Shown here: piece by piece, positions 33,912 through 46,483 of the stretch
Numbering within the stretch: position 1 is the first letter of the stretch
Layout: every line of letters starts with the position of its first letter
Source: Rutpela maculata
Lineage: Eukaryota; Arthropoda; Insecta; Coleoptera; Cerambycidae
Reading direction: 5' to 3'
Length of the DNA stretch: 64,000 nucleotides
NCBI GenBank assembly: GCA_936432065.2
Contig: OW386288.2
Span: 11,644,706 to 11,708,705, forward strand
Notes under the pieces: generated by a model
Database searches by the model: none
Seen by the model: the letters and a program-made list of their open reading frames with translations, nothing else
What the model was told of the DNA's origin: nothing
Position numbers and translations under genes: made by a program

Positions 33912-35956
33912 ATAGGAAAAACTAATCTACAGTAAATGTTCGAATTATCTACCCATGAATTATAAAGACAAGGATTACGGACGCTAACGGGAATTCCAAT
34001 GAAAACCGATCCGCAAAATGTGAAGAAAGAAGAGGGCGCTACGAACACGAGTACACCAAGTTCCAGCTAAGTTCGCGAATATTGTCAATTGTCTCAATGT
34101 AAAGCATAGATTAAAGAATATTATATAAGATAGGTACATGGAAAAAGTTGGTGTCATCGAATTAAATCCCTTATATTTTGAGAAATGATGACTTTAGTAC
34201 AAATATTGGTGTATTTCATAATATTTCACATTAGGATATTGTGAATTGCTTGGTTTTTGTGAGATATAGATAGACAAAAAGATGAGTTCAAGGCATTCAA
34301 AAATCTTGAAGTTCTTTGTGGTTGGGTGAAAGAAGTACTCTCCAAGGAATTTACAGGATAAAAGCTTTTTGCAAAGGTAAGAATTAGTTAGCAATGGTCA
34401 ACCCTTTTTTTTTCAATATATGCTTACCTAATTAAATGTTGCTTAATGAATAATTAATAACACGCAAATTCTTTTTCCAGGTTATGAACTCTTAGCTTAG
34501 ATTCTTCAACAAAAGCAATGCATCGATTACTTGGACTATTGCTGATCCAGATGATCCTTCAGTATTCATTGTGACTGTGTTACTAGTCTAGACAAGATTC
34601 GTTGACTACCCAGTCTATCCCTTCAATTTTTTAGCAGTAAGCAGTGGCTACAGTCGAAAGGTTAACTGTTATGAATTTTGTGAAAAATACCATATAAATT
34701 AAACAATGAAGGACTGATGTACTGTGAACTAGGTACTTAAAATATGTAAAAAGGTGTACAGAATTTCTTCCAATGGTTGACCCCTCGCCTATGATATACC
34801 TATAGACTGAACTATACAAACCATTTAATTTGTGCAAGGACTTTTTCTTATTGTGTCTTATTGTTATATATCTAGCACGTACTTTATTTTTTTCATGTAA
34901 GTAGGTTAATTGTATTGTATTTTATTAAATATATTAACTTTTTATTTTACATTTTATTTATCAATTCTATTATCGTTAGCAGTAAATTGAGGTAGTCGAT
35001 TATGTTGATCTTCTATATACATGCATCTAACTGAAAGTAAAATAAAATATACTTACTAAATATCCAATTATTTATTATGCAAGGTTTCATTAGTACTCAG
35101 GAAGAATCAATGAGAGATACAAAGAAAGATCTATATTGTAACAAAAAATACATGAAAATAATACATACATAATTCAAAGGGCATTTTTATAGCTACAATT
35201 CGACATTTTCATGGCTCGTCCGAACTCTCACTGAAGTATTTCGACCAATTTCATAGCTTTTGAATATTAAACAATCCAACATTGAGTTTTTAAACACAAC
35301 ACAATACACTAAAACAAGAAATTCTGTTGCCAGATCACTCAGTGACAGCTGTACTTTGAATTTTCTTAATTTATGCACTTCATCAGATATCTTAACATAG
35401 CTTGCACATTTTCCTCTTGGTGTGTACCTCCTTTAAAACAATATCTAATCTACTATTACACTTCTTTATTCCTCGGCACTAGCTCCATCTTCGCTCAACT
35501 AAAGTATAACCACAAGAAATACTTATTACAAATACTGGCAAACCAATATGGTGTTTTTTTTTACCACAATTTGTTTATTGCTTGCTTTAACAGCAGTTAC
35601 TATTATCACCACCTTAAGCTTCACATCTGATGGGTTTTAAGTTGTATCTCGCATATTAATAGAGGAACAACTAACTGAATGGATCGTCGCATGTTTTTGT
35701 ATTATGGCCGTTGTTCCTACAACAAAATCCACATTCTTACATTAACAGGCAACAACTTACCACCAATAAAACCCTTGGAATGCCATGGTAAAATAATTTC
35801 TTTAAATCGCTTGGGATATTTTAATCCTAACCTCTTCTGGTTGTAAATCGACGTTATTTTATAAAAACTGATGTTGCCTCAGATTGTCACACTTCCACAA
35901 TTAATAATGCAAGAAAAACTTGCCATTTTGTAGGACATAATGTCCATAAAAACTTA
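33912..35956. other. Interior of the Tc1-like element, no gene recognised
   Basis: Frames at 34194-34394, 34631-34837 and 35373-35630 show no domain. The composition is AT-rich. Confidence 0.4.
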
Positions 35957-36404
35957 GGCTACATTCGATAGGCGGGTTTACCACGGTCGGACCTGTCAAA
36001 AGCGTTCGGACTGTATGGTCCGACTTGATCAGCTGAGTGGTCCATGTGGTCACATTTTAAAACCTGACTTGTGTGGTCAGAATCGTTCGACCCGTTTGAA
36101 TTTCCTTCTTAAAATGGCGACAGTAAATAAGTCTGTGATAAATAAGGAACAATATACATTTGTGGAAATTACCCATCATACCGAAGTAAAATTGAAGGTC
36201 CGATTAAGTGAATATGAAATTCAACGAGCTAATTACTATTCAAATCCATGATAAATCACTGTTCAGAAAATGAAAATACCGGTTTTTGAGGTTTGGGTTA
36301 ACGTTTATGGAGATTGAAAAAATACTTAAGATACTGACGCGTTCGACTGCAAGTTCGGTTCGACCACAGTGGGCGGACCACATCGGTCAGATGTCGAATG
36401 TAGC
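35957..36404 (+). mobile_element. PIF/Harbinger-like MITE
   Basis: Terminal repeats GGCTACATTCGA and TCGAATGTAGC, flanked by TTA on both sides (35954-35956 and 36405-36407), the 3-bp duplication typical of PIF/Harbinger. The inside has mirrored GGTCCGAC/GTCGGACC-like words. A 45-codon frame (36115-36249, MATVNKSVINKEQYTFVE) starts at a good ATG but has no recognised domain. Confidence 0.65.
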
Positions 36405-36407
36405 TTA

Positions 36408-37479
36408 TATATTGCGAAAAGTTCAATCAGTCGCCATTTGACAGCTACAATGACAGCAGTTTGTTTTCCTTCGTGCTCGTGCTTGTTATTGCTTGTTACT
36501 TGTTAATCACAAAATAAAAACTATCAAAAACTTACCGTAAATTTATAAATATTGCACTTAATTTTTTTAGTCGGAAAAAGAAGTACATGCGGCGACGGCT
36601 ACCACACAATACACCGCAAAGATTAAAGAATATTTGGTACACTGACATTTTTACTATTTTTACTGACAATGATGGTTGAAAGTATATTGTAATTTTTTCG
36701 GCCGGCAAATTCAAACAGCAGATGAGTTACTGCGGGTGGCTGAATGTTACCCCCCTTTCCCGTATATACATTTTGAAATGTAATGATTACAAATATTTTA
36801 AAAAACGAGGCAATAAAATAGTTGCTAAATATTTACATAATTTCAATTTATTTAAATTTTTGTGTTCGTTATTTAAATAAAACAATTAGAATTATATCAA
36901 AATGATTTATTATTTTAAATAATGAATAGCGCTGCCAGCAATAAAATCATCTTTCATCACAAAGACTCTTTATATAATAGTCACGAGTAACGATAATCAA
37001 ATAAAGCGGTTGCGTATAAAATTCATATTTTACCGCGCTCCAGTGAACTCGTGAGCTCTGCGCCATCTATAACGCCTCTTTCCTTCTTCCAGTTTCACGG
37101 AAATGTTGAAAGCACGCGTGCGTTATCCTTGTCTATAGTATTCATGTGTCTACCATTGACATCTATGCATATTTATCGCATTTCTAATATTTATTGAGAA
37201 GGCCATGGTAAAAAAAGAAGAACATCGAAATAATCGTAAATGTCAAAAACTAATTTGTGAGTTAATTGTGAGTGAGCAATTAATTTAGCTAACTGGACAT
37301 TAATAAATAACAAAGTAGTTTAGATATGTTTTAATTTTTAGGACATATTGGTCCTATTTTGTGGCCAGCTTGATCTCCCGATATAACGCTGGTCGACTTT
37401 TGTCTTTCGACTTTTTTCTTTAACTCCTGACATGATTGGAAATGCAACAAATGCTGTAAGGAGATGTGAAAAATTCCAA
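36408..37479. other. Interior of the Tc1-like element, no gene recognised
   Basis: No domain-bearing frame. Locally GC-richer around 37030-37110. Confidence 0.4.
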
Positions 37480-37967
37480 TTTTTGGCAAAATTATTTTTT
37501 ATTATAAAAAGTGTGGTTGTTAATAGTTTTCCATGGCCTCCTCAAAAATATGTTAAACTTTTCGAATATTAACCACCTTCTCTGGAGATAAATATGACAT
37601 ATGATATATAGCTGGATAGCTAATTTGTTATCGAATAATGAAATAATTTACAGGATGTTCCATTTAAAAAAACACAGGTTGTCTATATCTCGAAAACTGA
37701 GTTATGCATAATTTTCTTCGTATCAGCAGCGAATTCTACTCAAAGAAGTGCCTTAAAAATGTGTTACTCGATTCTCGATTCGACACTTGGTAATTGAGAT
37801 ACAGAGGTCATCCAAAAATGAAAATTTTCCAAGAACTCCCTGTGGCTCGGTAGTCGAAAAATATAGATGATCGCGATTTGCGCATTGTTTGTTTCTTGAA
37901 AATCGAGCACAGGACACCTATATTGGTTTTTGCCTATCTGCCATAGTTTTAGAGAAAACCCCAACTC

Positions 37968-40530
37968 CCATCTAGTTTGGAGAAGGTTAGTGCAGTGCTT
38001 GAAGAATTAAGCTTAGTAGTGGATTCAATAATTCTAACAGGTGACATTAATATTAATTTATTAGATAAAAATGCATATAATACAAAAACATTCGACTCAT
38101 TTATGTCTAATTTTAAACTAAAACAACTAATTAGTTCGCCAACTGGAATTACTAATACAACAGAATCATAGACGTTATTTGTGTAAGTGATAATTTAATT
38201 GTACTAGAATCTGGTACTTTAGACCCAAGTAATATAACGGACCACTTATTGGTATATAGCTGCTTAGACATAGATATTAAAAAATATAAAAGTGAAACGA
38301 TTTATTCTATAGATCGTATAAATATTTTAATGTAGAAGAGTTTGCACAAGATACCACTAGCATCGACTGGAATTTAATTTTGGAAATAGAGGACACAAAC
38401 GACAAAGTTGAAATTTTAAATAATTATATATCGGAACTATTTGACAAGCATGCACCGTTAATATCAGTTAAACCTAGAAAACATAATCCGCCCTATATTA
38501 CTTATAATATTAAAGAAATGATCAAGACAAAAAACAAAGCGCATAAAAAATATTTACAGAAAAAAATAGAGAGAGATCGAAATTATGTCAATAGTGCTAT
38601 TCGTTGAGAAAAGAAAGCATATTAAAATTATATATTAAAAAAGAATGAAAAAAATCCGCATGATATCTGAAAAACTTTTAGGGATATGGGTGTCGGAGAT
38701 TTAAAGAATAAAAAAGATTTGCCTGAATGCTTGCAAAATTCGCAACTGTTGAATGATCATTTCTTAAATATCGCTGGAAGTACAGCTGTTGTTAGAGCTT
38801 TATGGAAATAACAAAATAAACAATTCAAGTTTTCAATTTAATTAGGTAACAGAGCAATTTCATCAATAAAATCAAGAGCGTATGGAGTGGATAATATTAA
38901 TGCTGAGATGTTAAAAATGATTTTGCCATACTGCATACATATCTTAACTCATCAGGTCAATTATTCTTTAAACACCGGTACATTCCCGAACATATGGAAA
39001 ACAGCAGCCGTGCTACCGATTCAAAAAAATAATAGGCCTCTATCATGTGACGACCTACGTCCTATAAATATTTTACCCTCCTTATCTAAAGTTATGGAAA
39101 AAATTGTAAGTTTTCAGTTTAAAATTTATCTAGAAAATTTTAACATTCTTCCTTCAATTCAATCAGGGTTTCGACAAAAGCATAGTACCAATACAGCAAT
39201 GTTAAAGGTTGTAAATGATATTAGCGGTGCAATGGATAATTCCATGCTTAGTGTTCTCATTTTGCTTGATCAGAGCAAAGCTTTTGATCTGGTCAATATA
39301 AATTTACTGATTGCGAAATTAAAATATATTGGAGTGGAGAATATTGCTTTGCAATGGTTTGGAGATTATTTGAGAAATAGAAAACAATTTGTTAAAATAG
39401 GTACAGATAATTTCTCGTCCATGCAGCAGATGTTAAGTGGTGTACCTCAAGGCAGTGTACTGGGGCCTATTTTGTTTTCAGTATTTACGTTTGACCTTCC
39501 AGATGTTGCCTCAGGTTGCCACTTGCACTTGTATTCAGATGATATCCAATTATATAAGTCGTCAATACTTGATGAATTTCCAAATTAGTGAAAGATGTAA
39601 ATGAAAATTTAAATCGTATTTGTACATGGTGCAACAAAAATGGGCTTAAACTTAATCCAAAAAAAATCACAAGCACTTTGCATCGGAAATGAAAGGATAA
39701 GGTCTAATCTCCATCTAGATAATTTTGATATCACAGCAAATAATACCAAACTTCAGTGGGTAAAGAAAGCTAAAAGTTTAGGAGTAACAATAGACGAGAA
39801 TCTTTGCTTTAATCACCACACAAGTAATATATTCAGAAGTTCATATGCTACATTAAAATCAATTTAGAAGTTGAAACATGAAATAGGTGAAAAAATAAAA
39901 CTAAAACTAGTAAAACCAATTATTTATCCAAGAATCGAATATTGCAGTTCAGTATATTATTATTAGCTAACAGAGTACAATAAATATAAAATACAGAAAA
40001 TACAAAACGCTTGCTTAAGATTCGTTTGTAAAATATCATATGGTGAGCATGTAACACCATACTTGCAAAATTTAGGTGAATTGAATGTTAAGCAGCGAGC
40101 GTACCTTTATAGTATATTTTTGTACCAACTTGTTAAAAATAAACAACCACAATATCTTTCAGATTTATTAATATTAAGATCAGATATACACGATGTGAAT
40201 GTTAGAATGGATAGTTATACCACACCTAGACATAGAACTGCGAAATTTGAGGGAAGCCTTGCATACACCGCGCCAACAATATTAAATTATGTCCTACAAT
40301 TTTTAGATAAGTCGACAGGTACATTTAAGAAAGAGTCCAAACTGTTATTCTTAGAGAACGTTTTAATATTAATCTAGTGCATTTTATAGAGCATAATTAA
40401 GTGTAATTAATTAAGTAACGAATATTGTTATTCTTTTTGGGAAAGTGGAAGAGCGGCTATGCCGAACTATCTCCCATTTGTGTACGTCTCAATGTTCACA
40501 ATAAACGTTATTATTATTATTATTATTGTT
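37968..40530 (+). pseudogene. 5'-truncated Jockey/I-like LINE with (TTA)n tail
   Basis: It starts within the apurinic endonuclease domain (IILTGDININLL, LKQLISSPTGIT), passes through a linker (ELFDKHAPLIS, KEMIKTKNKAHKKYL) to the reverse transcriptase: LRPINILPSLSKVMEKI, GFRQKHSTNTAML, motif A LLDQSKAFDLVN, motif B GVPQGSVLGPILFSVF, motif C YSDDIQLY, then KSLGVTIDENL and KIQKIQNACLRFV. Frame breaks and stops near 38169, 38604, 39586, 39865 and 39966. The 3' end has an AATAAACG signal then (TTA)n. The left border lies exactly within the right TIR of the host element. Confidence 0.9.
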
Positions 40531-40550
40531 ATAATTTGGTCCACTTTGTA

Positions 40551-41128
40551 CACACATACACACATAATACACTTATTTGTATATAAACGTCAAATATAAA
40601 TAATTTAAATAAAATAATACTACCTATAAATATCGATTTAAACTAATATTTAGTGTACTTAGCATCTTCTACAATGTGTAATATCTTTAAGATATTTGTG
40701 TACATTTTAACAAGTATAAATTATTGGAAACAACACGTTTTCTTTATATGCTTCATACAATGTTGGCTTTATTTGGAATGTAAAATGCCAGTAAAGTTGA
40801 TTTAGGGTTAATGTACGAATTACGTGCACATGCAAATTACTTTGATATATTTGCACTAATCGTGCCTAAAATAATATCTACAAAAACATTTGTTGAATGG
40901 AGATATTTTCCCACAACGTAATCAAAGTTTAACTAGTTTATTTATCTTTATAGTATCTGAGAAGTATACGTTCATTAACTCCAAAAATAATTTCGGACAA
41001 TTTGTGGGCAGGAAAGGATCGATTGTTGTTTGAGAACGTTTCCCCCGACGCTAATTCTAATCGCAAAGTAAACTCTTAATTTTCATACAATCTTTAGAGT
41101 TCTTACGATCTTTAGAGTCTTAAATATC
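40551..41128. other. No gene recognised
   Basis: AT-rich right flank of the Tc1-like element. Two CTTTAGAGT units near 41092-41120 form a minor local repeat. Confidence 0.4.
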
Positions 41129-41365
41129 TTTTATCCAACACTTTCATATAAAGTGATCTTTATGGATGAGATTTTGAAGGTATAAAGTGGCCCATATGTC
41201 ACTAGTGAGATAAAGTAGTGAGCTAAAGTATACTTAAGATCACTAGTGAGGTAAAGTAATTTAGTCACTAAAGAGTAATTTTAATATAAAAAAAAGTTCA
41301 AGCAATTTATTTAATGCCTTTATTATACGGAAAATTAACAAAACAAAGAATCCATGCACTAACAC

Positions 41366-42449
41366 TTATTTATTTATATTTATGTTAACATTTATTGTCA
41401 TCATATTCGATTTTTCACAAAGAAAACTGCTCTCCTGTACACAATTTTTCTCTATACTAGTAACGACGTCTGTATCGCCTAACTCGTTGCGCTGCTCTCC
41501 CTGTATTTTTTTTGCAATAAAAATCTTGTTTGAGACTGAATCTTCCAAATAACCCTCCGCCACGGTGGATGATTTCCACCCACCGTTTAAGGGTGGTAAT
41601 GTCACACCCAGCGTTGGCCAAAAGAGTTGCCGAGGAACGGCGCATGCTATGGTCAGTATACAAATCTGCATCTGGCAATTGCAAATAATCAGCTACAATT
41701 CTTAGAAAACTTATTTAATCCAAAGCATTGGACACTGCACTTTCCCCTTTGAAAATTTACGAAAAATCTTTTGTGAGACACATTTTGCGGTCTTAAAGAC
41801 ACATATTTCCTAATCAAATCAAGTGGGTTTACCGAAAATCCTTCATTTAAAACTGTGAAACTTCTTGATTTATTCGTCTTGGTATCTGGTATGGATATAT
41901 ATGATATTGTTCTTTATCTTTTATATATTCAACGCTTAAGTAGGTCAGTTCACCGCAACGGCAAGCACCGCAAACTCCCAATATCAATGCAACCTAAAAA
42001 AAAACCCAAACAATTAAATACATAAAAGCAAGAACATCATAATAAATACCTACCTTTGACATAACATGCTCATCGTAAGGGGCATCTATCAAATATTGTT
42101 CGATATGTGCTGTTTCCAAAATTTTGGCCTTTTTGGGTTTGAAATTTCTTGATCGGCTTTTTAACTATGCCACAAGTCTTCCGTATCTTGTTATATCAAA
42201 GTTCCTGTATACTTTTAAAGTCGCCGTTATCATAGAATATTTACTCCACATCGAAGAAGGTGCAATTTTTTTACTCAAATGTAGAAAGTAAGCGAGAAGC
42301 ACTTTTTCGTTTACAGCACTAACTCCTCTTTTTTTCATCCAATTTTTAAATTGAAGATGTTCTTTAAAACAGGTTACTTTGGGCTTTTTTGGAATTAAAT
42401 TGGCTGTAGCTTTTTTGGCTTCTTGCAAAATATCTGTCGGAATTTCCAT
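41366..42449 (-). pseudogene. Crypton-like tyrosine recombinase
   Basis: The enzyme would join DNA through a tyrosine without DDE chemistry. It starts MEIPTDILQEAKKATANLIP (42449), then a SAM-like core-binding region (EKVLLAYFLHLSKKIAPSS). An intron (42053-41994, GTAGGT..TTTAG) precedes VALILGVCGACRCGEL, holding the first catalytic Arg. Next come TKTNKSRSFTV and RKYVSLRPQ, then YTDHSMRRSSATLLANAG (His and second Arg), and WKSSTVAEGYLEDSVSNK (nucleophile Tyr). All four RHRY residues are present. Frames change near 41900, ~41700 and 41587, so it is inactive as read. Confidence 0.82.
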
Positions 42450-42582
42450 ATTATATCTTTCACAATTTTGAATTTTGATGCTAATTACATAATGTTTATT
42501 AAACAAACCCCTGGTTACAAACAAAATGGATAACAACCACAGCTTTCTCGGCACATCCATTCAGAATCTACTTAGCAATAAG

Positions 42583-43466
42583 TTATGGTGCGGGAGCTAA
42601 GTGGCTTTTTCGGACACTCATCGTTACAAGCATTTTCTATGCGCCGATTAATTCTATCGAACTTAAATAACGACAAAATAGACTTCTGGCATATGTCAGC
42701 CCGTCGAGTTGGCCATGGTTCAAGATATAAAAATCAGTGAAATTATATCATCGTTACAAAGCCAATTTTTTTGTGTGTACACATTTTATGTTTAGAATGA
42801 ATAAAATAAGATCGCCAGAAAGTGTGGGCCATCAGGGGCGCAACCAGAAAGATCAAAGATGTAAAAAAACGGAGTTATATAAAATGATCGTTACAAACTT
42901 TTTTAAGGTTGAGCATGTTTATTTAAATGTCTTGAACACAGAAAAAAACTCCCGTCATTAAGGCTAGCCAGAAAGAAAATGTTTAGGATTTTTGAAAAAA
43001 ATTGGATTTTTTTTTCGCATATTTCATCTCAGAACTCTAAACTCATCGTTACAAGTTCCTTTTTAAAACGTAAATATAAGCTCCTTCAACAATAGAATAG
43101 CCTCCCCGTAAAATTCTTAGTGTCAACAAAAATACCATAGGCTCTTAAATATACAGGAATTTAACACTTGCCTCAGATGTATTGTATCATTATTACCTTT
43201 CTGGCTGCGCCTCCTGACAGCACACACTTTCTGGCGATCTTATTTTATTCATTCTAATCATAAAATGTGTACACACAAAAAAAATGAGCCTTGTAACAAT
43301 GACATGATTTCACTGATTTTTAAACAGTGTTCGTGACGCTCCTGACAGGAGGTGCCCCGCCAGAAGTCGATTTTATGAATCGTTATCATCCATTAAACCA
43401 TAAAAATATATCAAAGTTCATAAAACGATGAGCTGCCGAAAAAGCCACCTAGCTCCCGCTCTATAG
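42583..43466. mobile_element. Repeat family W, copy 2, foldback form
   Basis: The left arm 42583-43060 (TATGGTGCGGGAGCTAAG...) and the inverted, shorter right arm 43195-43466 (ending AGCTCCCGCTCTATAG) share the ATTTTATG.TTAGAATGAA block. The left arm carries TCATCGTTACAA-type words at 42617, 42748, 42886 and 43041. No gene. Confidence 0.75.
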
Positions 43467-44261
43467 GCGTCTGAAAATAAGGAGTACGCCACCTGGTGAT
43501 CTATAGTCAAACTAATTATAGGCCTTTCTGTCATTGTCTCTTTAGTGTACTATGATATCAACAATAAGTAAATAATGATAAACTGAGATGCTAAGTTATT
43601 AAAAATATGATAGCGTTTAAAGGGGCTACACAAGATACAACTTGATGGAGCCAACCTAGTCGGTATCCTTTGTAGATTGCAGGGACAACTCGTGAAAGTT
43701 GAATTGGCACGACAAAATGTTCACAGCATACCCTCTTTGATGTAGACACCTTTAACAGGCATTGAGAGGGAAAAAGCTGGTGCAAATAACCGTGTCCCGA
43801 GTAGCAATAATAATAGCCTGAACATCACACATTGTAAGTGAAATTTTTGAAATAAGTAAATATATGCAATTTCAGTATATTCATAAAAGTAATATATACT
43901 ATTGCATCATGCACTATTATATTTTACCCCTGAATATTTCTATTTCATATTTTACAAAATACTGTTTCAGTTATTTTAGTTAAAGAATTAATAATTATCT
44001 TTTCAGTTACCTATATTCAATGTAGGTACCTACCACTAATTTCATGATCTGACACTTGTTTATAAACAGAGCATACACATTTATTAAGTTTTGTGTTGAA
44101 TGTGGGTTGTATCACACAAAATAATATGTCCTGCATTTAAAACATATTCCCCTTCATACACACAATTAGAATTTTTACATTTTTAGTGCTTCCCAAATGT
44201 TCCATACATTGCAATATGCTTAACCTAAATGTCACTCATGTTTACTGAAAAAAAAGTGATA
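43467..44261. other. No gene recognised
   Basis: AT-rich; the frame 43591-43785 (minus) has no domain. Confidence 0.4.
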
Positions 44262-44416
44262 TAATTTTTCTCTATTCTTATTGGGATGCTCTGCCACATG
44301 TATTCTTCTAAACAATGTCTGAAATCTACAAAATAATACAATTATTTTGTAGATTTCAGACATTGTTTAGAAGAATACATGTGGCAGAGCATCCCAATAA
44401 GAATAGAGAAAAATTA
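44262..44416. repeat. Perfect palindrome, 76-bp arms, 3-nt loop
   Basis: 44262-44337 and 44341-44416 are exact reverse complements around ACA. The arm contains GGGATGCTCTGCCACATG. The flanks share AAAGTGATATAA on both sides (~44254 and ~44447), suggesting a fold-back template switch. No transposon ends. Confidence 0.95.
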
Positions 44417-44949
44417 AGAAAATGCCACAACCAACGTTTAGACAAAAGTGATATAAACTACAACTGTACATAAATTTAAAGAAATATTTAAGTTTATTAA
44501 TATTTAACTAGCCAGACACCGTTTATGTCGAAGAAACTGTACTTTTCAAGGGGAAAACCAGATAACCTAAAAAATATGAATTTTGCTGAATAATTCCATT
44601 AACATCTTGCAAATCACTTACAACAAAATCTTGCAAACTTTTAGGTCATATATTATTAATGTTATTATTTTCAACGCCAAAAATAACAATAAACAGAAAA
44701 AAATCGATATAAGTATTCGCCAAATAAATAAACAAACGGCCTATAATTAATTCACGAGTTCTCCACTTTGGCGCTGGCATCTTAAATTCAGACGCCTATT
44801 ACTTGTATTTTATATCTTTAGAGAAACATTGTTGACTTTGACATTGACAACTAACAAAAAATCGATGACATGACATTTTAATAATTTTATTGTTTGTCAC
44901 TGAAAAAGCATTTATATGAAAGTGTTGGATAAAATGTTGTATTAGACAC

Positions 44950-45025
44950 GTGAGTTATTACATATAAGTCATTTAAGAAAATTAGCTTAACTTTTCTTGC
45001 ATGACTTATATGTAACATAACTCAC
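44950..45025. repeat. Short foldback hairpin
   Basis: GTGAGTTATTACATATAAG (44950-) pairs with ATGACTTATATGTAACATA (45001-), with one bulge and a ~28-bp loop. It could be a minimal MITE. Confidence 0.6.
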
Positions 45026-45230
45026 TAGCCTAATAGATAACTATTATTTCTGCTTACACAATAATTATTTAAATACATTTTTTTGGGTATTGAGCAGACA
45101 ACTTTCAAAGAAACCATGCGTTCTTTCCATATGCTGTTGATGCAAGTCTGATCATGCTAGTATGTTTGTGACATATCTTATACACAGCCTATTAATAATT
45201 TACTGAATATGAAAATTGGTTATCGTTATA

Positions 45231-45937
45231 CAGGGTGTCCCGAAACTCCCGCCTTCCCCTTTAGGTGCTAATTCTCCATGCAAAAATAGTAAGAAAAGTT
45301 CCTATAAACATGTGTCCGGAAATGCTTCCTAAGGGAGCTAAGGCCCTCTAAGAATGGCCCAAAAATAGGTGTTTTTACTAATTATCTCGGAAAGTATTTG
45401 GGACAACTTTATGAAACTTGGTTAACTTTTTTCGATTAATAAAGGTTATTGTTTTACAGTATTAGCCAAAATAAATTTTATCCAGGGACGGAGAAACGAG
45501 GGGTCGATGTTCTTTGTTTCTACGTATTAATTTTTCCATTTGACATATTTAGTATTTTAATCCCTGATTATGATTCCCTGGTTAATTCTGCATAAAAAAG
45601 GGCCTCTTTACAATTAGCCATATGGCAAGCCGTTTTCGAGTAAAAGCGGTCTAAACGAAATATTGCGTATTCGTTTGCTAAATGCGCATTATTTATTTTT
45701 CAAAGTAGGCGTAAAACAATAACCTTTATTAATCGAAAAAAGTTAACCAAGTTTCATAAAGTTGACCCAAATCATTTCCAAGATAATTAGTAAAAACACC
45801 TATTTTTGCGCCATCCTTAGAGGGCCGTAGCTCCCCTAGGAAGCATTTCCGGACACATGTTTATAGGAACTTTTCTTACTATTTTTGTATGGAGAATTAG
45901 CACCTAAAGGGGAAGGCGGGAGTTTCGGGACACCCTG
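45231..45937. mobile_element. Foldback MITE, TA target duplication
   Basis: Ends CAGGGTGTCCCGAAACTCCC and GGGAGTTTCGGGACACCCTG, with TA on each side (45229-45230, 45938-45939). The arms are ~230 bp (45231-45461 and ~45708-45937) and highly similar. The loop is ~245 bp and has no coding frame. Tc1/mariner-type termini suggest mobilisation by a mariner-class transposase. Confidence 0.88.
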
Positions 45938-46029
45938 TATGGTGCATAAGTTGGTCACGTTGAATTGCATTAGTCAATTATCTTCTAATTATTTATTTAG
46001 GGTATATGGAGACAATAATAATGAAGAAA

Positions 46030-46483
46030 GTTTTGACGAAGTAAAAAAATATTTTGAGGTTTTTGGTTCCTGTACACGTTCACATTTTTTTTCATTTTCT
46101 TTAATAATGGGGGTGGCTAATGCCAAAAAAATTTTTGAGACCTTAGCTTCTCTTGAATATACTGAATCCCAATTTTATGGACACTTACCCGCTTAATTTA
46201 CCAACCCTTCGATGGAATGAGATGAAAATATAATCTAGTTCCAGATCCCGTTAAACTACATATGTGTACCAAATTTCAAGTAAATATCTTAAACGGTTCC
46301 AGAGTAATCGAGCCCACAAAGAAAGTTACAGACAGACCGACAGACAGATAGACCGACAGACAGACAGATTTTTTTTCACTCAAACTTAAAATCTCCACGT
46401 TTCATGACATTCTAAGCCCATTTGAACAATAAAAATTTTCAAAAATTTTTTGTCGTTACTATACTTCCATTGGATGTGGAAGT
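46030..46483 (-). mobile_element. Repeat family Y, copy 3, truncated
   Basis: Matches Y from the GACGAAGTAAAAAAATATTT block to the terminal CATTGGATGTGGAAGT; the outer ~130 bp on the left are missing. It lies 90 bp from the TA MITE. Confidence 0.75.

Larger units (their letters stand above)
33401..40550. mobile_element. Tc1-like long-TIR element, right TIR split by a LINE
   Basis: The left end TA/CAGGTGTGGACCAAATTAT and the right end ATAATTTGGTCCACTTTG/TA are inverted. The arms are 33401-33911 and 37480-37967 continued at 40531-40548, about 500 bp. The inside (33912-37479) holds no transposase frame, so it is non-autonomous or gutted. A PIF-type MITE (35957-36404) and a LINE (37968-40530) inserted later. 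Each arm carries an internal TTTTTTTAAATGGAACACCC piece related to the CAGGGTGTTCC family. Confidence 0.75.
41129..44934. other. Region bracketed by a perfect 24-bp inverted repeat
   Basis: 41129-41152 and 44911-44934 are exact reverse complements (core CCAACACTTTCATATAAA). Between them lie the tyrosine recombinase pseudogene, repeat W copy 2 and the 76-bp palindrome. Whether these are element ends or chance survivors of a dispersed repeat is not settled; no target duplication is seen. Confidence 0.5.

Noticed and set aside
40508..40530. Stand-alone (TTA)n microsatellite
   Set aside because: It directly follows the LINE polyadenylation signal and is better explained as the LINE tail.
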